Origin: Hoplostethus atlanticus
Taxonomy: Eukaryota; Chordata; Actinopteri; Trachichthyiformes; Trachichthyidae
Direction of reading: 5' to 3'
Assembly (NCBI GenBank): GCA_034670405.1
Contig: JAXDDX010000013.1
Span: forward strand, 5,110,001-5,174,000
Length of the DNA: 64,000 bases
In this document: positions 44,349 to 60,400 of the stretch, piece after piece
Layout: every line of letters starts with the position of its first letter
Position numbering within the stretch: position 1 is the first letter of the stretch
Made by a program: the position numbers and the translations under genes
The notes under the pieces: model-generated
Seen by the model: the letters and a program-made list of their open reading frames with translations, nothing else
Told to the model about the DNA's origin: nothing
Databases searched by the model: none

Positions 44349-47259
44349 TGGCCTCCCCTAGCGATCGACTCCTATACCTTCAATGCACTAAGTGAAATCA
44401 CCACTAAAGGCGACTGTGTTTTGTTTTCCCCCCCAAATGTCTTATATTCCTATATAAGTCAAAGCGTATTTGACTGTGTAAACTGGTCTCAGGTCATTTT
44501 AACTGGATTAAGGGTTGTTTTGACAGGACTGTCTGGTTTGTCTGGGTCTGGTCAGAGGAGTCGACCGGCTTTGTAAATCTCATCGGACACAAAAAGCCAC
44601 ATACATCCATGTAAATCCCATTTTTTACTACACCTACTAATCCCAGCAGTTAGCTATCATACGAGGTGGATGCATAGTTGTTCTAGATTGAGATAACACC
44701 ATCGAAATGAGAACAGTAACAAAGAAACAACATTGTGGAAAATGGTGGAGTGACAATCAAATCCATAAAACGACTTGAAGCGTTTAATAGGCTGCTGACT
44801 GGGGCGGGCTTCCCTTCCAACAATATCTGATGAGTATTATTTTATGTTGGCGGGTTGTTATCCTCTCTCATGCATTTGATACGAGTGCAACGTTTGGAGG
44901 CAGACGGGGGAAAAAGTGGAAGAGTCGCAAGTTGGATTGCATTTTGGTTACAAAATTTGAAATAGGATCATTTATTGGACTCTTTGTGGGGCATATACTG
45001 TTTATCAGTCAGTAGGCTATATACAACATATAGACATGGTGGAAGTTGATTGTTGTGTGGCCTGACTAAAGTACCTGCCTATCTATGTTAAGAAATCTGG
45101 ATAAGGCATGGTAAATAAAAGATGAGGCCCTGAGATGAGAGCCCTGGGTGCTTTAAAAAAAAAAAAAATCGGCCTTCATCGTTTAAACTTGTGTGATGAA
45201 GGCATCTTGTTAAACGTTTTAGATAAGTGTCTTTTCTATGGGTTGCCTATGGGGATTTTTTTTTCCTGGGCCAAATGAGAAAAGCTGCAATACCAACCTC
45301 AGCCACCAGGCCAAATTGGCAGCTAGGCTGATTTATTGCATTTCGCACTGTATATAAAGTCAAATTTACCTAATTGAAACATCATAGTGTAATAGCCAAC
45401 CATAAAGCCAATGTGCCTTCTGCCAGTCTGGCTGAGCTATTTGCCTCTTACTACCGGGTCAAGCATCATCACAGTTACATGAGCTTGGACCGTGGGCAAT
45501 AAGTTGTCAAAAATGATGTTCCCTGACTCAATCACTGCTTTAAAAGTGTCAGTGGGAGGACGAAGCCTGAGGCTGTGGTGCAAAATGTGTGGACTCCTCA
45601 TTCCCTCGGACCTGTTTCGGATCAGATGGGGTCTGCTACACCCATGTATATTGCTACTGATGCATCAAAGGTCAGTATGAGTCTTTTCCCAGTTGCTTTT
45701 GCTTCTCAGTGTTATGCAGGCAGACCAGTGACTTTTATGATTACAAAGTGACCAGCGCCTTCAGAGAGCTGGATCCGACGCAGGAAATGCCTTAGCGAAG
45801 CCTTCACGGTGGAGTACCAGGAGAAGCGCTTGGATTTCTCCACCTCTGCACTCCTGTCAGCCTGGATACACCTCTGAAGATGGATATATAATTGATCTTG
45901 CCATTCATCTGTGGCTGAAGATGGATTGTGATGCTTTTTTCTGAATCGAAGTTCATCCTCCATTGAAGCACAAATACATACTCCCTTCAGCGGCAGCCTT
46001 ACAACTACAAGAGCTCCCACACCCACTCTGAGGTGTGGGTTCAATCCTTTGAGAAGGCCTGTCAGAGCAGCACATCCTTACTGTTCTTCCTTGCAGGACA
46101 GTCAGTCATTTTGGCAGCTTCAGATGGACACAAATCACAAAATTGCAAGAAAGCTGCTTTAAAGTGGGAGAACATAAAGAACATATGGACAGACGATTAT
46201 GCCCTGAATGAAGAGGTGCTGGGTTTTATCAATAAGCTACAATGCTTCACTGACAATAATAAATTAGGTCATTCAGGATGCAAACGTTAATATAAGATTG
46301 TAATAAATACCACGTAATAGGGCTATAAAAAGTATTGACTATCGACTAAGACTCTTGGTGCTAATGCAGTGTGTCCATATAAAGTGACACTTCTGATCTA
46401 CTGACCTGTGTGCACGTGTGGAAATGGGGTAGAAACTTGGCAGGATACTTTTTGTGACCCAGTTAATATGTACTTTGAGAAGTGGCTATGTTAGGGCGAA
46501 AAAAAAACACAGATTTTTGACACGGATCACTCCCAATTGACTAAACCAAAATGTGGTATTTAAAGCCTAGAGGAAGCAAATCGTAATATATATTATCGCT
46601 GGTTGATGAAGCCAAACCTCCATTGACCAAACGTTTGTCAGCCCTTCATCTGCTGGCCTCTGGCTCGGCTTCAGTGGGGAGATCACAGTCTGTTGCATCA
46701 CCTGGCTGCCTATTGCTTTGAGAGCGATGCTGCTCGCCATGGGACCGTGGTTTTGCCTCGGGTCTGGACTCTAATCGGAAACATGTGACTGAATAAATGA
46801 ATCAGATGCCAAACCCATTACGAGCACAGAAGCAATTAGCGTGCCTCTTAGTGAAGACGAGCCTTAGCTTTCACTCACAGATGCTGTTCTGTCAAACTGA
46901 TCAGAGGTCAGACAGACAGGTAGAGGTAAAACCCCAACAGACAGACCTGTAGCTTTGTGTTTGTGCATCCGGCTCAAAAAGGTAGCCGGCCTTTAGGTCA
47001 TTTTTTAATTTCATTCAGGATACTGGCCTCTTACTGGCCTGTCACCAGAACTTATCACATCTAAACATAGCTTGATAGTGTGCGATGAATCCCAGTCTGA
47101 TCTTTACACAACTGATCCCAAGACATTTCTGTTCTGGATGACACGCTCACCTTTCTCTTACAGGGTTGTCAGTCAAAACTCAAATTTCCCCCGACTGCAG
47201 CTAATTAAAGCGACAGAGTTGTGGCCAATGGGAATAGCTGTGGGTGGTGGTGTCAAGGT

Positions 47260-47600
47260 TGAGGGGGGGGTAGTCGATGCCAGGGTGAGCCCCGCTGGGG
47301 GAGAGAGGAGGAGGACGATCAGAGGCAGCAAGGCGAGCCGGCAGAAGGGAGCGTGTCGGTGCTTGGAGAGCGGCGCTCGGCTCTGAAATGAACAGCTGAG
47401 GGGTTCGGCACCAGCGGTCGCGGCCGGGCAGACCCTCCCAGCATCCCGCTCGCTTGACGAATGTTTACAGATGGCAGGTAGGGCGAAGCTGGTGTTGATG
47501 TCGGGCACCGTCTTCCCCCCGAGGGCCGAGCGCAGTCTCCTCACGTAGAGCCCAAATGGAGATTGTCTGGAGCTCCCCGATTGAAGCAATCAATCACCGT
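47260..47600. promoter_or_regulatory. CpG-rich patch, possible CpG island
   Basis: Against an AT-rich, CpG-poor background this stretch has many CpG dinucleotides (for example GCGGTCGCGGCCGGGCAG and GAGGGCCGAGCGCAG). It could be an unmethylated regulatory element or a promoter or first exon of an unseen transcript. No recognisable protein is encoded in either direction. Confidence 0.35.
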
Positions 47601-49429
47601 CTGCAGGCCTCTCCTTGAGGACAAGCACAGCAAAGCAGAGGCGAGCGGAGCCATGTCCACAGTTTGCCGCCAAACCCAAACACACGCTCTCACATCAGTT
47701 GTTAAAACCCTAGATGCATGCGACTGATATTACCTCTGGACGTCCAGCGATTTGCAATAATGGTGGGATCGACGGCCACATCCCGCGTGAATCTGCCAGA
47801 GCAAAATACCTCCCATCATTTGGTGAAGACAGCAGCGCCCTGATGATACTGACCCTGTGCTGAACTCTGGGTAATTTCCAGCCGTAATCATTTTTTTGCA
47901 GCGGTGCAATCTACAGAGGACGCTTTTGAATGCATTATTTGGTGCCGACTTCAAGTTTTGCTTTGCTCAAGTAGAGATTTGTGAAATTTTAACCTGATAC
48001 AAATGGCAATCGTGGCACCGGTGATTACATGAGGTCCCCACGCAACACAGGGCTACAGCCTCACGCCTCACTGCATCAAATCGCTCAAGCACATGCAACA
48101 ATGTGCAGACAGATACAAACAATTTCATTATCATCTACAGGCATATACATAATGCATAAAGCAGACTAATGATCTATTGAAACTTTCCGAGAACCTTTGA
48201 AAAAAAGACGCTAGACATTGAGCAGCTGTAGGCACCGGTATTATTAAAAGCCTGATTAGGTTTGCTGCTGTAACTGGGTCTTTATTGGGTACGGAAAGCA
48301 TTTGCACTAAGGAAGAGACCTGCCTCTGTATCTTGTATTAAAACCGCCTTCATTGAAACAGCCTGTCCACAACACACACACACAATGCCAAAGGCTTTCA
48401 GTCCATCTCCCCACTCAGTTTCCAGTCTCTTTACTTTGGTCACTGAGGACCAAGGGTGTTCTGCTAATTGGATCCTCTTTGTTGTGAGATACTGTCTGTC
48501 CTCCTCGTGTTGTTTCATGTCTTACTGAACAGAAGTGCATTAAGGTGGTTAAGTCAGACAGGCGGATGTTGCGGCACTGAAACTGCTGCACTCGCTCTTA
48601 TTACAGATTCCCTTTTAATTGGGCTTTGCAAAACACACTTGAGGATTTGGCCGTGACTTCATCTCTACACATACACAAGTTCTGCTACCTCTCCCTTTAG
48701 TTCACATATGCTAATCTAAGCCTGCATTGATTTAGTCCGCAATAGTGAAATTTCCCACAACATCTCCAATTCTGCAAAAAAACAAAAGGCCACTTGGGTG
48801 CATTTCCATTGGCTGGGTCGAAGCGAATTGATTGACTAATCAAGAATTTATTAGTATTGGGCAAGTTGTTATTGTTCTTTAGTGTGAGCTAAACTTTTGA
48901 ACTGCTGTGCAATGAACTTTCCTCATCGTGCCTACACCTTTATTTATTCGACAAATGTGTTTGCACCACTATTCATCGCAGCATTTCTTTACATTTATGG
49001 CTTCATTAGAGTGCAATAATGCTTTTGAGATATTGAGTGATTTTGCTGTTTCCATTCAGCTCATCTAGTTCGATGCATCATAACATCATAACTCCTTGGA
49101 TGGAAACCCAGCTGTTGAGAAACCAGTTCCTGCACTATTTCCTTCAACATCAACTTCCTTTCCCAACAATCAGAAAGCTGCTGGGCACTACTGGAAATAC
49201 TTTAGTGCTCATCCTTTTTGATTTTCAGAACAAAAACATGGGCTCAAGGTTACAACAAAGGAAAATATTGTTCAGTCAGGCCAAGTCCAATTTATTTCTG
49301 GAGCAAACAGAAAGTGCCTTAAAGGGCAGGCGAGAATAAAAGACATCCCAAAGTTCAAGATGTTGATGCTTTGAGGAAGGCTGTTAGTTTTGTGGCCACA
49401 GAAAAAGCACAATCACCTTTTGTTTTACA

Positions 49430-49600
49430 TTTAGTAGGACAGACCGAAGACCTTGGTCGGTGGACCTGAGGGATCTAGTGGGCAAAGAATTTCTTAAATA
49501 TAGAGAGGAAGTGAACCATGTAGGGCTTTAACAGTGAGACCTTGAAATCAACTCGTTAGCGAATGGGGAGCCAGTGTAGAGAGACCAAGACCGGTGTGGG
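49430..49600. repeat. Possible retroelement-derived repeat, second copy
   Basis: GGTGGACCTGAGGGATCTAG, GTGAACCATGTAGGGCTTTA, GGGGAGCCAGTGTAGAGAGA: a block order seen widely in fish dispersed repeats and partly shared with 33590-33730. No intact frame. Confidence 0.4.
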
Positions 49601-50431
49601 TTTAGATAATGATCCTTTTGTACTTGGATTCGAGTCTTTATAAATAAACCTTCAACTCAACATCAGCACCGTAAGGACCCAATACAATTAGTCCGTCTGA
49701 GTATGTTTCATAGGCGACGGCGTGATTAGCATCCATGAATCCAAAAAGCCCTACACTGGGTTTCGACAAACAAATGTTGCTGCACTTAGGAAATATCCAG
49801 ATCAAATTAGGACATTTAGAGTCATTTCCTTAGGGTCTGGACAAGCTCTGTGAACCAATCTTCTGTGTATTTGACACTTCTGTTATTAAATAGATGTATT
49901 TGCGTCATGATTTTTTCGAAGCTACGATAGACGTCTGGCTTTTCAACCACGGGTCTAGAATTGTATCAACACTGCGCCTCCATCAGACTCTTATAACTGT
50001 AATAAAAGAGAATGCAGACAGCGGAATAAGATGATGGGTTTTGTTAGTATGTATGAGAAACGTCAGTCATCTCTATAAATAAAGATCACATGAAGGGTCC
50101 GCTGTGGATGCAGCTTTTTCTCTCTCGCTCCATGTGTTGCATCCCACTTCTTTCTCCCTGGTGATTTGTCCTCAATGGTCCTCGCACCAGCGTAATCCAG
50201 CCTGAGGACACAGAGGAGGGAGGCCACGCTTGTCCAAATGTGTTGTGATCATACTGAAGGGCTCTAGAAATGTCACCAGCCTTGTGTGCACTCTCTGGTG
50301 AGCATTATGGCCGATTTGGAATATCACAGTGTCAGACTTCTGTCGCTACCTTTTCCTTTGACGGATAACAGGTTCCCTTTCATCGCTTGCCACCTCGTGT
50401 TTGATATAAAGCTTTAAGCTGCTGCCTTACT

Positions 50432-50755
50432 TTCAGACCTAAGGGTACATTCACACCAAGCGAGTTTGTAACGGTGGTTGGTTTGTTTGGGCAGGTAAGA
50501 AAAACGCCATTCGGATTCGGGTGGCACCAAATAACCGCACTGAGACGCCTGAAAATGCAGGTCTCGGTCCTCTTCCAAAACAACGTAATCGGAACCAACT
50601 ACAGGAAACAACCCCAAATCACAAGGGTTTATGGGTATAAGGTGACAGATGTTCCAAGCTTTGGTTTGCTTGTAATTGAGCAGTGTGAAACTGAGCGAAG
50701 CAACTACAAAAAAGCTTTCCCACTGTGGTTCAGACCAAAGAAAACCCAACAGTAC
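50432..50755. repeat. Possible dispersed repeat
   Basis: GGGTACATTCACACCAAGCG at the left, with CAGTGTGAAACTGAGCGAAG and TGTGGTTCAGACCAAAGAAA at the right, resembles a fish repeat with 'acattcacacc...agtgtgaa' opposed ends. The frame through it (50474-50761) is probably fortuitous. Confidence 0.35.
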
Positions 50756-51249
50756 GTGTGATTTCTTTTAGGCCCTTTCGGTAGCAGAAGGCCACAGCAC
50801 ATCACTGAGGCTAACGTTCTCCGATTCTCTGAATTTATTATGTGAAAGCTCCACCAAAAATTGATGCATTAAATTTTAAATTTAATTAACGAGCAGCTCC
50901 TCCGAAACTTTTAATAGCCTATCCGATAAGAGAAATGATGTCCTGGGACCTTCATTAGAGGGAAGTTAAGGATGGCTCTGCGGAGGACAGTTTGACACCA
51001 GGGAGCAGATAAACTGGGTGCTTCACTCTGCCTGCTCTAATTTCATTTGGAGTTAGGTCAGCCCACTGGCCCTTCAGTCTGAAACACCATCACCGCTCAC
51101 ATTATATAAACAGGCCAGGAAGAACACTGACGACTTTCTTAGAATATATATAAAACACGAACGCTTCACTTTCATCTTTTTAAACTAATCTATTTTATGA
51201 ATGTGATGAAAGAAAGAGAAAAACGGACACACTGTTTCACTCATTTGCT

Positions 51250-51255
51250 TTTATT
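51250..51255 (-). terminator. large1 polyadenylation signal AATAAA
   Basis: TTTATT on the + strand, about 1.65 kb past the large1 stop codon. It is the first canonical hexamer seen in a position compatible with the 3' end of the gene. Confidence 0.55.
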
Positions 51256-52374
51256 CAGGTAGCAGCATGTCTGTCAGCACTGTCCTAGTTACACACTGTG
51301 TCTCCTTCCCGGTCCCTGTTGGGATTAACATCGCTCGCAAAAGCCACACACACAAATATACATTCACGCAGTCGAGCTACACACACAGCCGCACACTTTA
51401 ACATACAGTCGCACATACGCAGCAACGTTCATCCGCAAAACCCGACCGCGTCAAGCCGCTCTGACGCTCGTCCGACTCGTTTCTGGGACAAGAGTGAGAG
51501 ACCACTATCATGACCACGAGAGAGAGAGAGAGAGAATCTACATGAACATCTCTCCCTCTCACTGTAAGTGGTTGCTTTACACAGAAATGCTGTTCTGGAG
51601 GTTAAAAATCCCTTCTGCAGACGCTCCCCCGTCCGCGAGGGGAGGCGGCGTACTTTTTGACGACACTCCCCTGCATCCACACATCAGGACTGTAAACACA
51701 CCGATAAATAATACTGATTGCTGGAAAGAAAAGTAAATGGCGTGTTGAACGATTTGGCGCCTCGCTTCTTGGTGCACGGTATGGCTTCGCGGAGCAACCG
51801 GAGTTAGGTGTAAGATTTTGTGGTAGCCATTTAAAGTATGCAGGAAAAGTGCATTTCACCCAACGGCTAGACAGAAAAAAGACTAAAACATCCCCTATCA
51901 GCACACTGAGGCTGTTAGGGAGCGACCCTGAATATCAGTTGTTTGTATGACCTCCAGCCATCCCTTGTCGTACGAGGAGTAAGATTCATTTTGATCAGTA
52001 TCGGCTATGAAACAAATGAAGCAATAGCAGATGGCTGGCTGGCTGAATGTCTTCGTATGTGTCACTCATCAAAATTAGATTTTTCGAAATGTGTGTGGAC
52101 GTGTTTACTTGTGGCGCTGCTGCTTTGTCTTATCTCGCCGCTTCGTGACGATTTGTATTTTTCTGTGAAAGTGAATCCGGGTGTGCTGTCAGTCAAACCG
52201 CTGCTGCTTTTTTTTTTTTTTTTGTCATTTCGTGGCACTTGGAAAATGTTCCGATTTGCAGTGCGCGGACATAATGTAAGCCCCACAATGCTTCAAAGCT
52301 TCATTCTTAGCTCTCCCTAAGCTTTTTTGCTAAGCATTGTCCTGGAGGAACACATACATACTAACACTTTCACC

Positions 52375-52410
52375 TACACACACACACACACGCACACACA
52401 CACACACACA
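52375..52410. repeat. (CA)n microsatellite in large1 3' UTR
   Basis: CA dinucleotides with one CG interruption, about 18 units. Confidence 0.9.
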
Positions 52411-52906
52411 ATGTTACACTTAGCCCATAGCTCAGTCTCTGGTCTTACAAATACTGCAAGGCAATGAATGTCTGCTTTCCGAGGCAACAGCCAGTCTGTC
52501 ACTCTGGGTTTTCCTGCTGCGCAGTCCAGTTCTGCTGTTTGTCAGATAGCAGGGCGACCCTAGTGCTGAGCCTCGAGGCCCAAACACTCTAAAAGGAAGC
52601 AGTCACCCCATGTCGTCTTTCACAGCTTTTACACCCAGGCAGAAATGATCTGGTCCTGGATCTAGCATCTCTTCCATCCCCAGCGGAGGGCAAAATTTGG
52701 ACGTGATGACCCTCGGAGTCCCCCCTGGTTTATACTGAGGGTCAAAGGCTGTAAGAGAGCTCGAGGTAGTCCAGCCTCACACTGCAAGTATCTGAAACAC
52801 TCCAGATGGCCAAACGAGAGCTGTCCATTTCCCGGTGCCCTCCCCCTTTCAAAAGCCCACGGGGGGCGTGTTAGTAGTCCAGGGGAGTGAGGGTCTGGAG
52901 TGGTGG

Positions 52907-53131
<225 letters not shown>

Positions 53132-53824
53132 TTACAGTCGAAACTCCCATGTGCCACTACTACTTTACAACCTACTCACTGCTTTGGTGTAAGACCAATG
53201 AAGAAATACATGAACCGTGACTCTAACATTCACAACACTTTGACAGGGTTATGGAGGCTATTTCTAAGAAGGCTAATTCTAGGGCTCTTTCTATAAAAAG
53301 ATGGGATCTTATTGCTAAGCATAGCAGGTCATCCCAAGAGAGATGTGAGTTCTGCAACCAAAGACTTTTGCATCCATAGCAAGACTTTGCTATGGAGGCA
53401 TTAGAGACCAGGGAGATTTAGAAGAGCAGAAGCAAGGTGGAGAAAATTGATTCAATGAGATGTAGTGTGGTTCAGGGGTCATGAAACTTTTATCAGGTCT
53501 CATTAACTAAATGAAACAATTGTAACTTTGTTAGGGACTCTAGGACAAGGACATTTTGGATTCCTTAAATCCCAGTGTAAAAGGGAACACCCACTCAATG
53601 ATTTCCAATGTTTCTCCTAAAGTCTAAGACGGTCCAATCAATACTTGTGAGCATGAAGAACGCTCCCAAAGCCAGAAACCAGACAACTAAGGCACAAACC
53701 TGTGATGTTATCAGCTATGATGTCTGGTCCACAGAGAAAGACAGTAAAGGTGACCCAGTTTTCTGTGGATATGGATATATTTTCTGGTTCATAAAGGATA
53801 ACATTATCATAGAATAAAGTAAGG

Positions 53825-54215
53825 TTAGACCGACATATCGGTTTGGCCTTTCATTATAGTGGCCTTTTATTAAAAATTGGATATTGGCCAGTCAATGTCC
53901 TCCCCCTCTGATATGATGGAGGTTCCGTCCTTTTCTACTCAACAGCTTCAGGGGTGTCGGTCTGTAAAGCCTTAAATGAAACCTGCCTCGCCCTGCCTTA
54001 AAGAGCTGCTAACCCACCTAAAAGCATTCCATTAGTCTGGGTTTGAATGGAACATTTTGGTATGCCACGATGGTCTAAATGCTGTTTCAGAGGCTTTTCC
54101 ACCCCGACAAGAATAAAAATCTGGGGGAAACACGGAATATTTGGAATTTTCTGGAATGACAATGGACAAATTTGAAGATACTGAATCTAGGTATTTGGGT
54201 ATAAAAACACTAACT
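53825..54215. repeat. Dispersed repeat family B, copy 6 (in large1 intron)
   Basis: GGTTAGACCGACATATCGGT, GATGGTCTAAATGCTGTTTC and GGGGGAAACACGGAATATTT; the second block matches the 15.4-kb copy. Confidence 0.55.
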
Positions 54216-54489
54216 AACATTCTGTGAATCAGTCTCCTGTTCACTGGAGCAGCTCTTTACTAAACCGTATACATCACTGAGTCAGAGTTTGTGTCTTCAG
54301 TTTCTGGTTTCTGGCTTTGGGAGACAGTTATTGATGTTCACAAAGAATGATTAGACTGCCCTAGACCATAAGAACACATGCATTCTTACCCTGAGTGGTG
54401 CTAAGCTTTAAAAACACCTGATACGTGGGGGGTAAACAGGATATTGACTACAAGGCAGTAAACAGGATGTCTACAAGGATGTCTACAAG

Positions 54490-56728
<2,239 letters not shown>

Positions 56729-56875
56729 CTGAAGGTGAAGAGCGTGCCCATGTCCAGCTGGGAGAGCAGCTCGGCCTTGGACTTTGGGTAGGACAAGCGA
56801 TATCGCAGTGTCTCAAAGGCTGGAACCACCAGAGCCTTCTTATTGTTGGCCATGTCTAGCTGTACCACTGACTTC
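56729..56875 (-). CDS. large1: LARGE1 glycosyltransferase, coding exon 3 of 5 in window
   Basis: A 147-nt exon that starts with the last base of an arginine codon and reads [20 protein letters not shown] then [20 protein letters not shown] and DMGTLFTF, ending with two bases of the next arginine codon. The acceptor TTCATAG precedes 56875 and the donor GTGAGC follows 56729. It matches the LARGE1 glucuronyltransferase domain just after the DxD motif, with conservative changes typical of a fish orthologue. Confidence 0.97.
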
Positions 56876-57389
<514 letters not shown>

Positions 57390-57830
57390 TTATCTTTCAT
57401 TTTGTCATGCTGCATTTTAATCAATTACTTAATTAATTTTAAGCCTCTAATCTAGCTTTTCTAAAGTTTTAGTCCTGATGTCATTGGTTAATATCATTTG
57501 GCCGGCTTGAAGCTGATTGGCTTTCGTTTTACTGCATCAGACGAACTTCTCGCTTAAGTTGAAAAATCTGAAATTGCGTCCATCTCACTCTGTATGGCTC
57601 CTTCCACTGACTGCATGCATTCACACTGCCTCGACATTTCTTTTCATGCTCTGTCTGGAGGAAGAGTAAGTGCACTGTGCAGTGTAGTGTAGGTCTGATC
57701 AGTACTGACAGCAGGCATAGACGGTTTCGGATCTGTTGCACCTCCAAAAAGCCGCCATGGGCCTAATTTACAAAACCCCAGTGACGTACCCACTCTTACT
57801 GACCGACCTTTACTCTTGTTTTTTTTTTTG

Positions 57831-57990
57831 TAGATTAGATAAAATGAAACTTTAATGATCCCTGTGGGGAAATGGTTGTGTTGCAGCAGCAGAGGAAAAT
57901 ATATAACTAAGAATAAGACAAATAGAATACTGAAGATAAAAAACAAATAATTGCAGCAAAATGTTCGCAACAAGCACAACTTATTTCGAT
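57831..57990 (-). repeat. Common fish dispersed repeat
   Basis: TAGATTAGATAAAATGAAAC then TTTAATGATCCCTGTGGGGA, with GTTGCAGCAGCAGAGGAAAA following. 'TTTAATGATCCCTGTGGGGAAA' is a recurrent signature in fish retroelement-derived repeats. Orientation is uncertain. Confidence 0.5.
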
Positions 57991-60277
57991 GAATACAGCA
58001 AAGACAATATCTTCTTACATCCAAACCAGGTTTCTATGCAGGTGCTCATCCTAATTTAATTGCTCAAAAGATAATTAGATATGATCCTATCCTATAGTAT
58101 GCATTGGTAAATGTATATATAATATGAATATCCCCATCAATTGTGTATTTCCTCCACCTCTATAAACCCGTTTTCCTTTCCAATTCATGCATCAGGGTTA
58201 AATGCAGCACTAAGGAAGTTTGATTGCACCTATTAAAGTGGATTCAGGCGTCATTGGTGAGAAATTGTGGCGGCCAGGGTACAGCATCGGTCACTGTAAT
58301 CCTGCTAAAACCTTGCTATTGTGGCGATGCGCTTTTATTGGCTACAATGAGCTTGGGGTTGGAGCTGTCATTCCAAATATGAAATCGATGCCACCTCTGC
58401 TGGTGTTTCCATCGAGTCAATGACAGTAGCTTGCGAGGCGGTTAGAGACTGCTGTATTTACATTAGAGAGAAAGAGTGTGTGTCAAAGATTCCAATCATC
58501 TTTGAATCCTTCCTCGACTTTCAACACTTTGCCACACATGTAGAGTCGCAAAATCGTGTCGACACAAGCCATCGGCGTTCTGTGTGTTTAAAGCTAATGA
58601 GATGGTTGCTTTGAGGAAAATATGAGTATCCACGGGAAAATATGTAGCCTCAAGCTAACATGGCTGAAGGACTATGCCGCTGCAAGTGTGATGAGTCCAC
58701 AGTATATCGGCGAGAGGCATGGAATAAATGACATAACAGTGAAGTTAAATATATTCAAATGTCCTTCCTGCTTAGGATGAGTCAAAATCCCTTGTTTGAC
58801 TTTAATTTACACATTTATTCAGCCCAATTCAAACACGGCTGCGGTAATAACCTCGAGTCGCTCAAACAAAACAGTGCGATTACGGGGAGGAACGAAGAGA
58901 GGGAAACCTAGAGAGGATGAGGCAGCAGATAGGTTGATGACTAAATAACCTCGGAGACATCGGCTCCTTCCGGATCTCAGAGGAGTTGGGCGTTCACATA
59001 AACACGGTGCTGTAGATGCTCGCTGGAGAAATTTGCTTACAAGCACGCTGAGAAACCACACAGCAAACATTAGCATATAAATGGCAAAGTGATGCATTCC
59101 ACGGTAAAATCCGGAGATTTTCTGTATATTTTCAGAGCTGATGTAATGATCTTTATTAAATCTAACCATATCTGATAACAGCGGGGTGTTTAAAATCCAT
59201 TAAAAGCTCAATTTCGCATAGCTTATCAGGAAAGATTTCTATACGCCCCATTGTCTCTCAACATGGCGGCAGTAGGATACTGACAGCTGCAGACATCTCC
59301 CCACTACTCGCCCAGATAGGGAGCCAAAGTGGAAGTTAACCAGTTTTACTAGCGGCTAGGTGGCTAGCACGATGGCTGAACGAACTCAACAAATCATACA
59401 GTATCGCGCTTGTGCCATGGAGTAGTATGATGTCTGAATGAATGAACGTTTGAGAATTTGTGAGTTTGTAGCGACTGTGGCCACCCAATTATGAGAGATA
59501 CACAACAGTGGCTAGTATTCAGGACACTACAAAGTGAATGCAATAATTCTGAATGTACCAGAAGTCATAAAAAGGCAAAATAATAATTCTAAAGACAACT
59601 TATTTGTTGCCTGTGGTTAGCCGACTGCAAAATTTGAATTAAATGATGATCACAGCTTTTTGTTCTGAGTTTAGCCAGAAGCTTGAATAATCACTGAACC
59701 TGTTAAGAAGAAAAGACTCACTGAAAATGTGCTTAATCCTACTAATTGAGTCACGTTTTCAAAATTCCAGTCCACTCCAAGTGTCTGTATTGCTTTCTCA
59801 AGGCCTTTACTCACAAATCACACACAATTTCCCTAAAGTAGGACTAATTATGTGGGGTTCACAAAATCATTGAGGTATTATCTGCTGTTTTTATATAGCA
59901 GCGTCTTTGGACTACAGTAGACAAAACGCAGACAAGCAGAGGTTAATAACTAGTGTAATCCAGAATCCTCTCCATGTTCAATCAACACTGCGTTCATGAC
60001 TCATGCAGGCAGCTACTCTGCTCATCTTCACTGTATTGAGGTTTAGTTGAGTCGGCTGGAGATAAGAGACTTCCTGGACAGAAACAACACACTCACAAGC
60101 ACACATCGAGACAGATATCTCCAGCAGAAATGGTGATGACATATGAGCAATGGCTTCCCCCTATCTCATGCATCACCGTCTGCCGTCTCTCTGAGTGTTG
60201 CAAACAGATACTGGAGATGCAGCAGCAACAAACCGAGCCAAATTTGTTCTCCAACAGAGCTGTAGTGAAGACCACCT

Positions 60278-60400
60278 TAGTCGAATCGAAGTCAATTCCA
60301 AGACCTGGTTGAGTTTGAGTCTAGGTCCAAAGGGGGTCGAGACCAAGTCAAAACAGAGACCAGAACAAATCGAGCCCCATTCAAGACCAAGATCAAAATA
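60278..60400. repeat. Degenerate GACCAAG-type minisatellite
   Basis: Successive imperfect units: GTCGAATCGAAGTCAATTCC, GGTCGAGACCAAGTC, CAGAGACCAGAACAAATCGAG and CAAGACCAAGATC. Similar low-complexity blocks are common in fish genomes. Confidence 0.5.

Larger units (their letters stand above)
35841..51229. other. Gene-free interval downstream to the large1 3' end
   Basis: No coding exon is recognisable on either strand. Listed repeats occupy part of it; the rest (for example 36.0-37.0, 38.1-38.9, 40.5-41.9, 44.4-47.2, 47.6-50.4 kb) is unique-looking AT-rich sequence with only short chance frames. A 110-codon - strand frame at 45712-46044 has no recognised similarity. A CpG-rich patch lies near 47.26-47.60 kb. 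Confidence 0.55.
51230..52906 (-). other. large1: large1 3' UTR with polyadenylation signal
   Basis: Untranslated sequence following the large1 stop codon on the - strand. The first good - strand AATAAA lies at 51255-51250, giving a 3' UTR of about 1.65-1.68 kb with cleavage expected near 51225-51240. It contains a TG tract in the sense orientation (52375-52410 as CA on +), a TC tract (51519-51535 as GA on +), and an A-rich run (52209-52223 as T on +). The exact end needs RNA evidence. Confidence 0.65.

Noticed and set aside
45712-46044. 110-codon - strand frame as a gene
   Set aside because: No recognisable domain, no splice or promoter context, and length compatible with chance in this amount of sequence.
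46020-46045. B-box-like GTGGGTTCAATCC as a tRNA or SINE
   Set aside because: There is no A box or anticodon arm upstream in either orientation and no SINE tail downstream.
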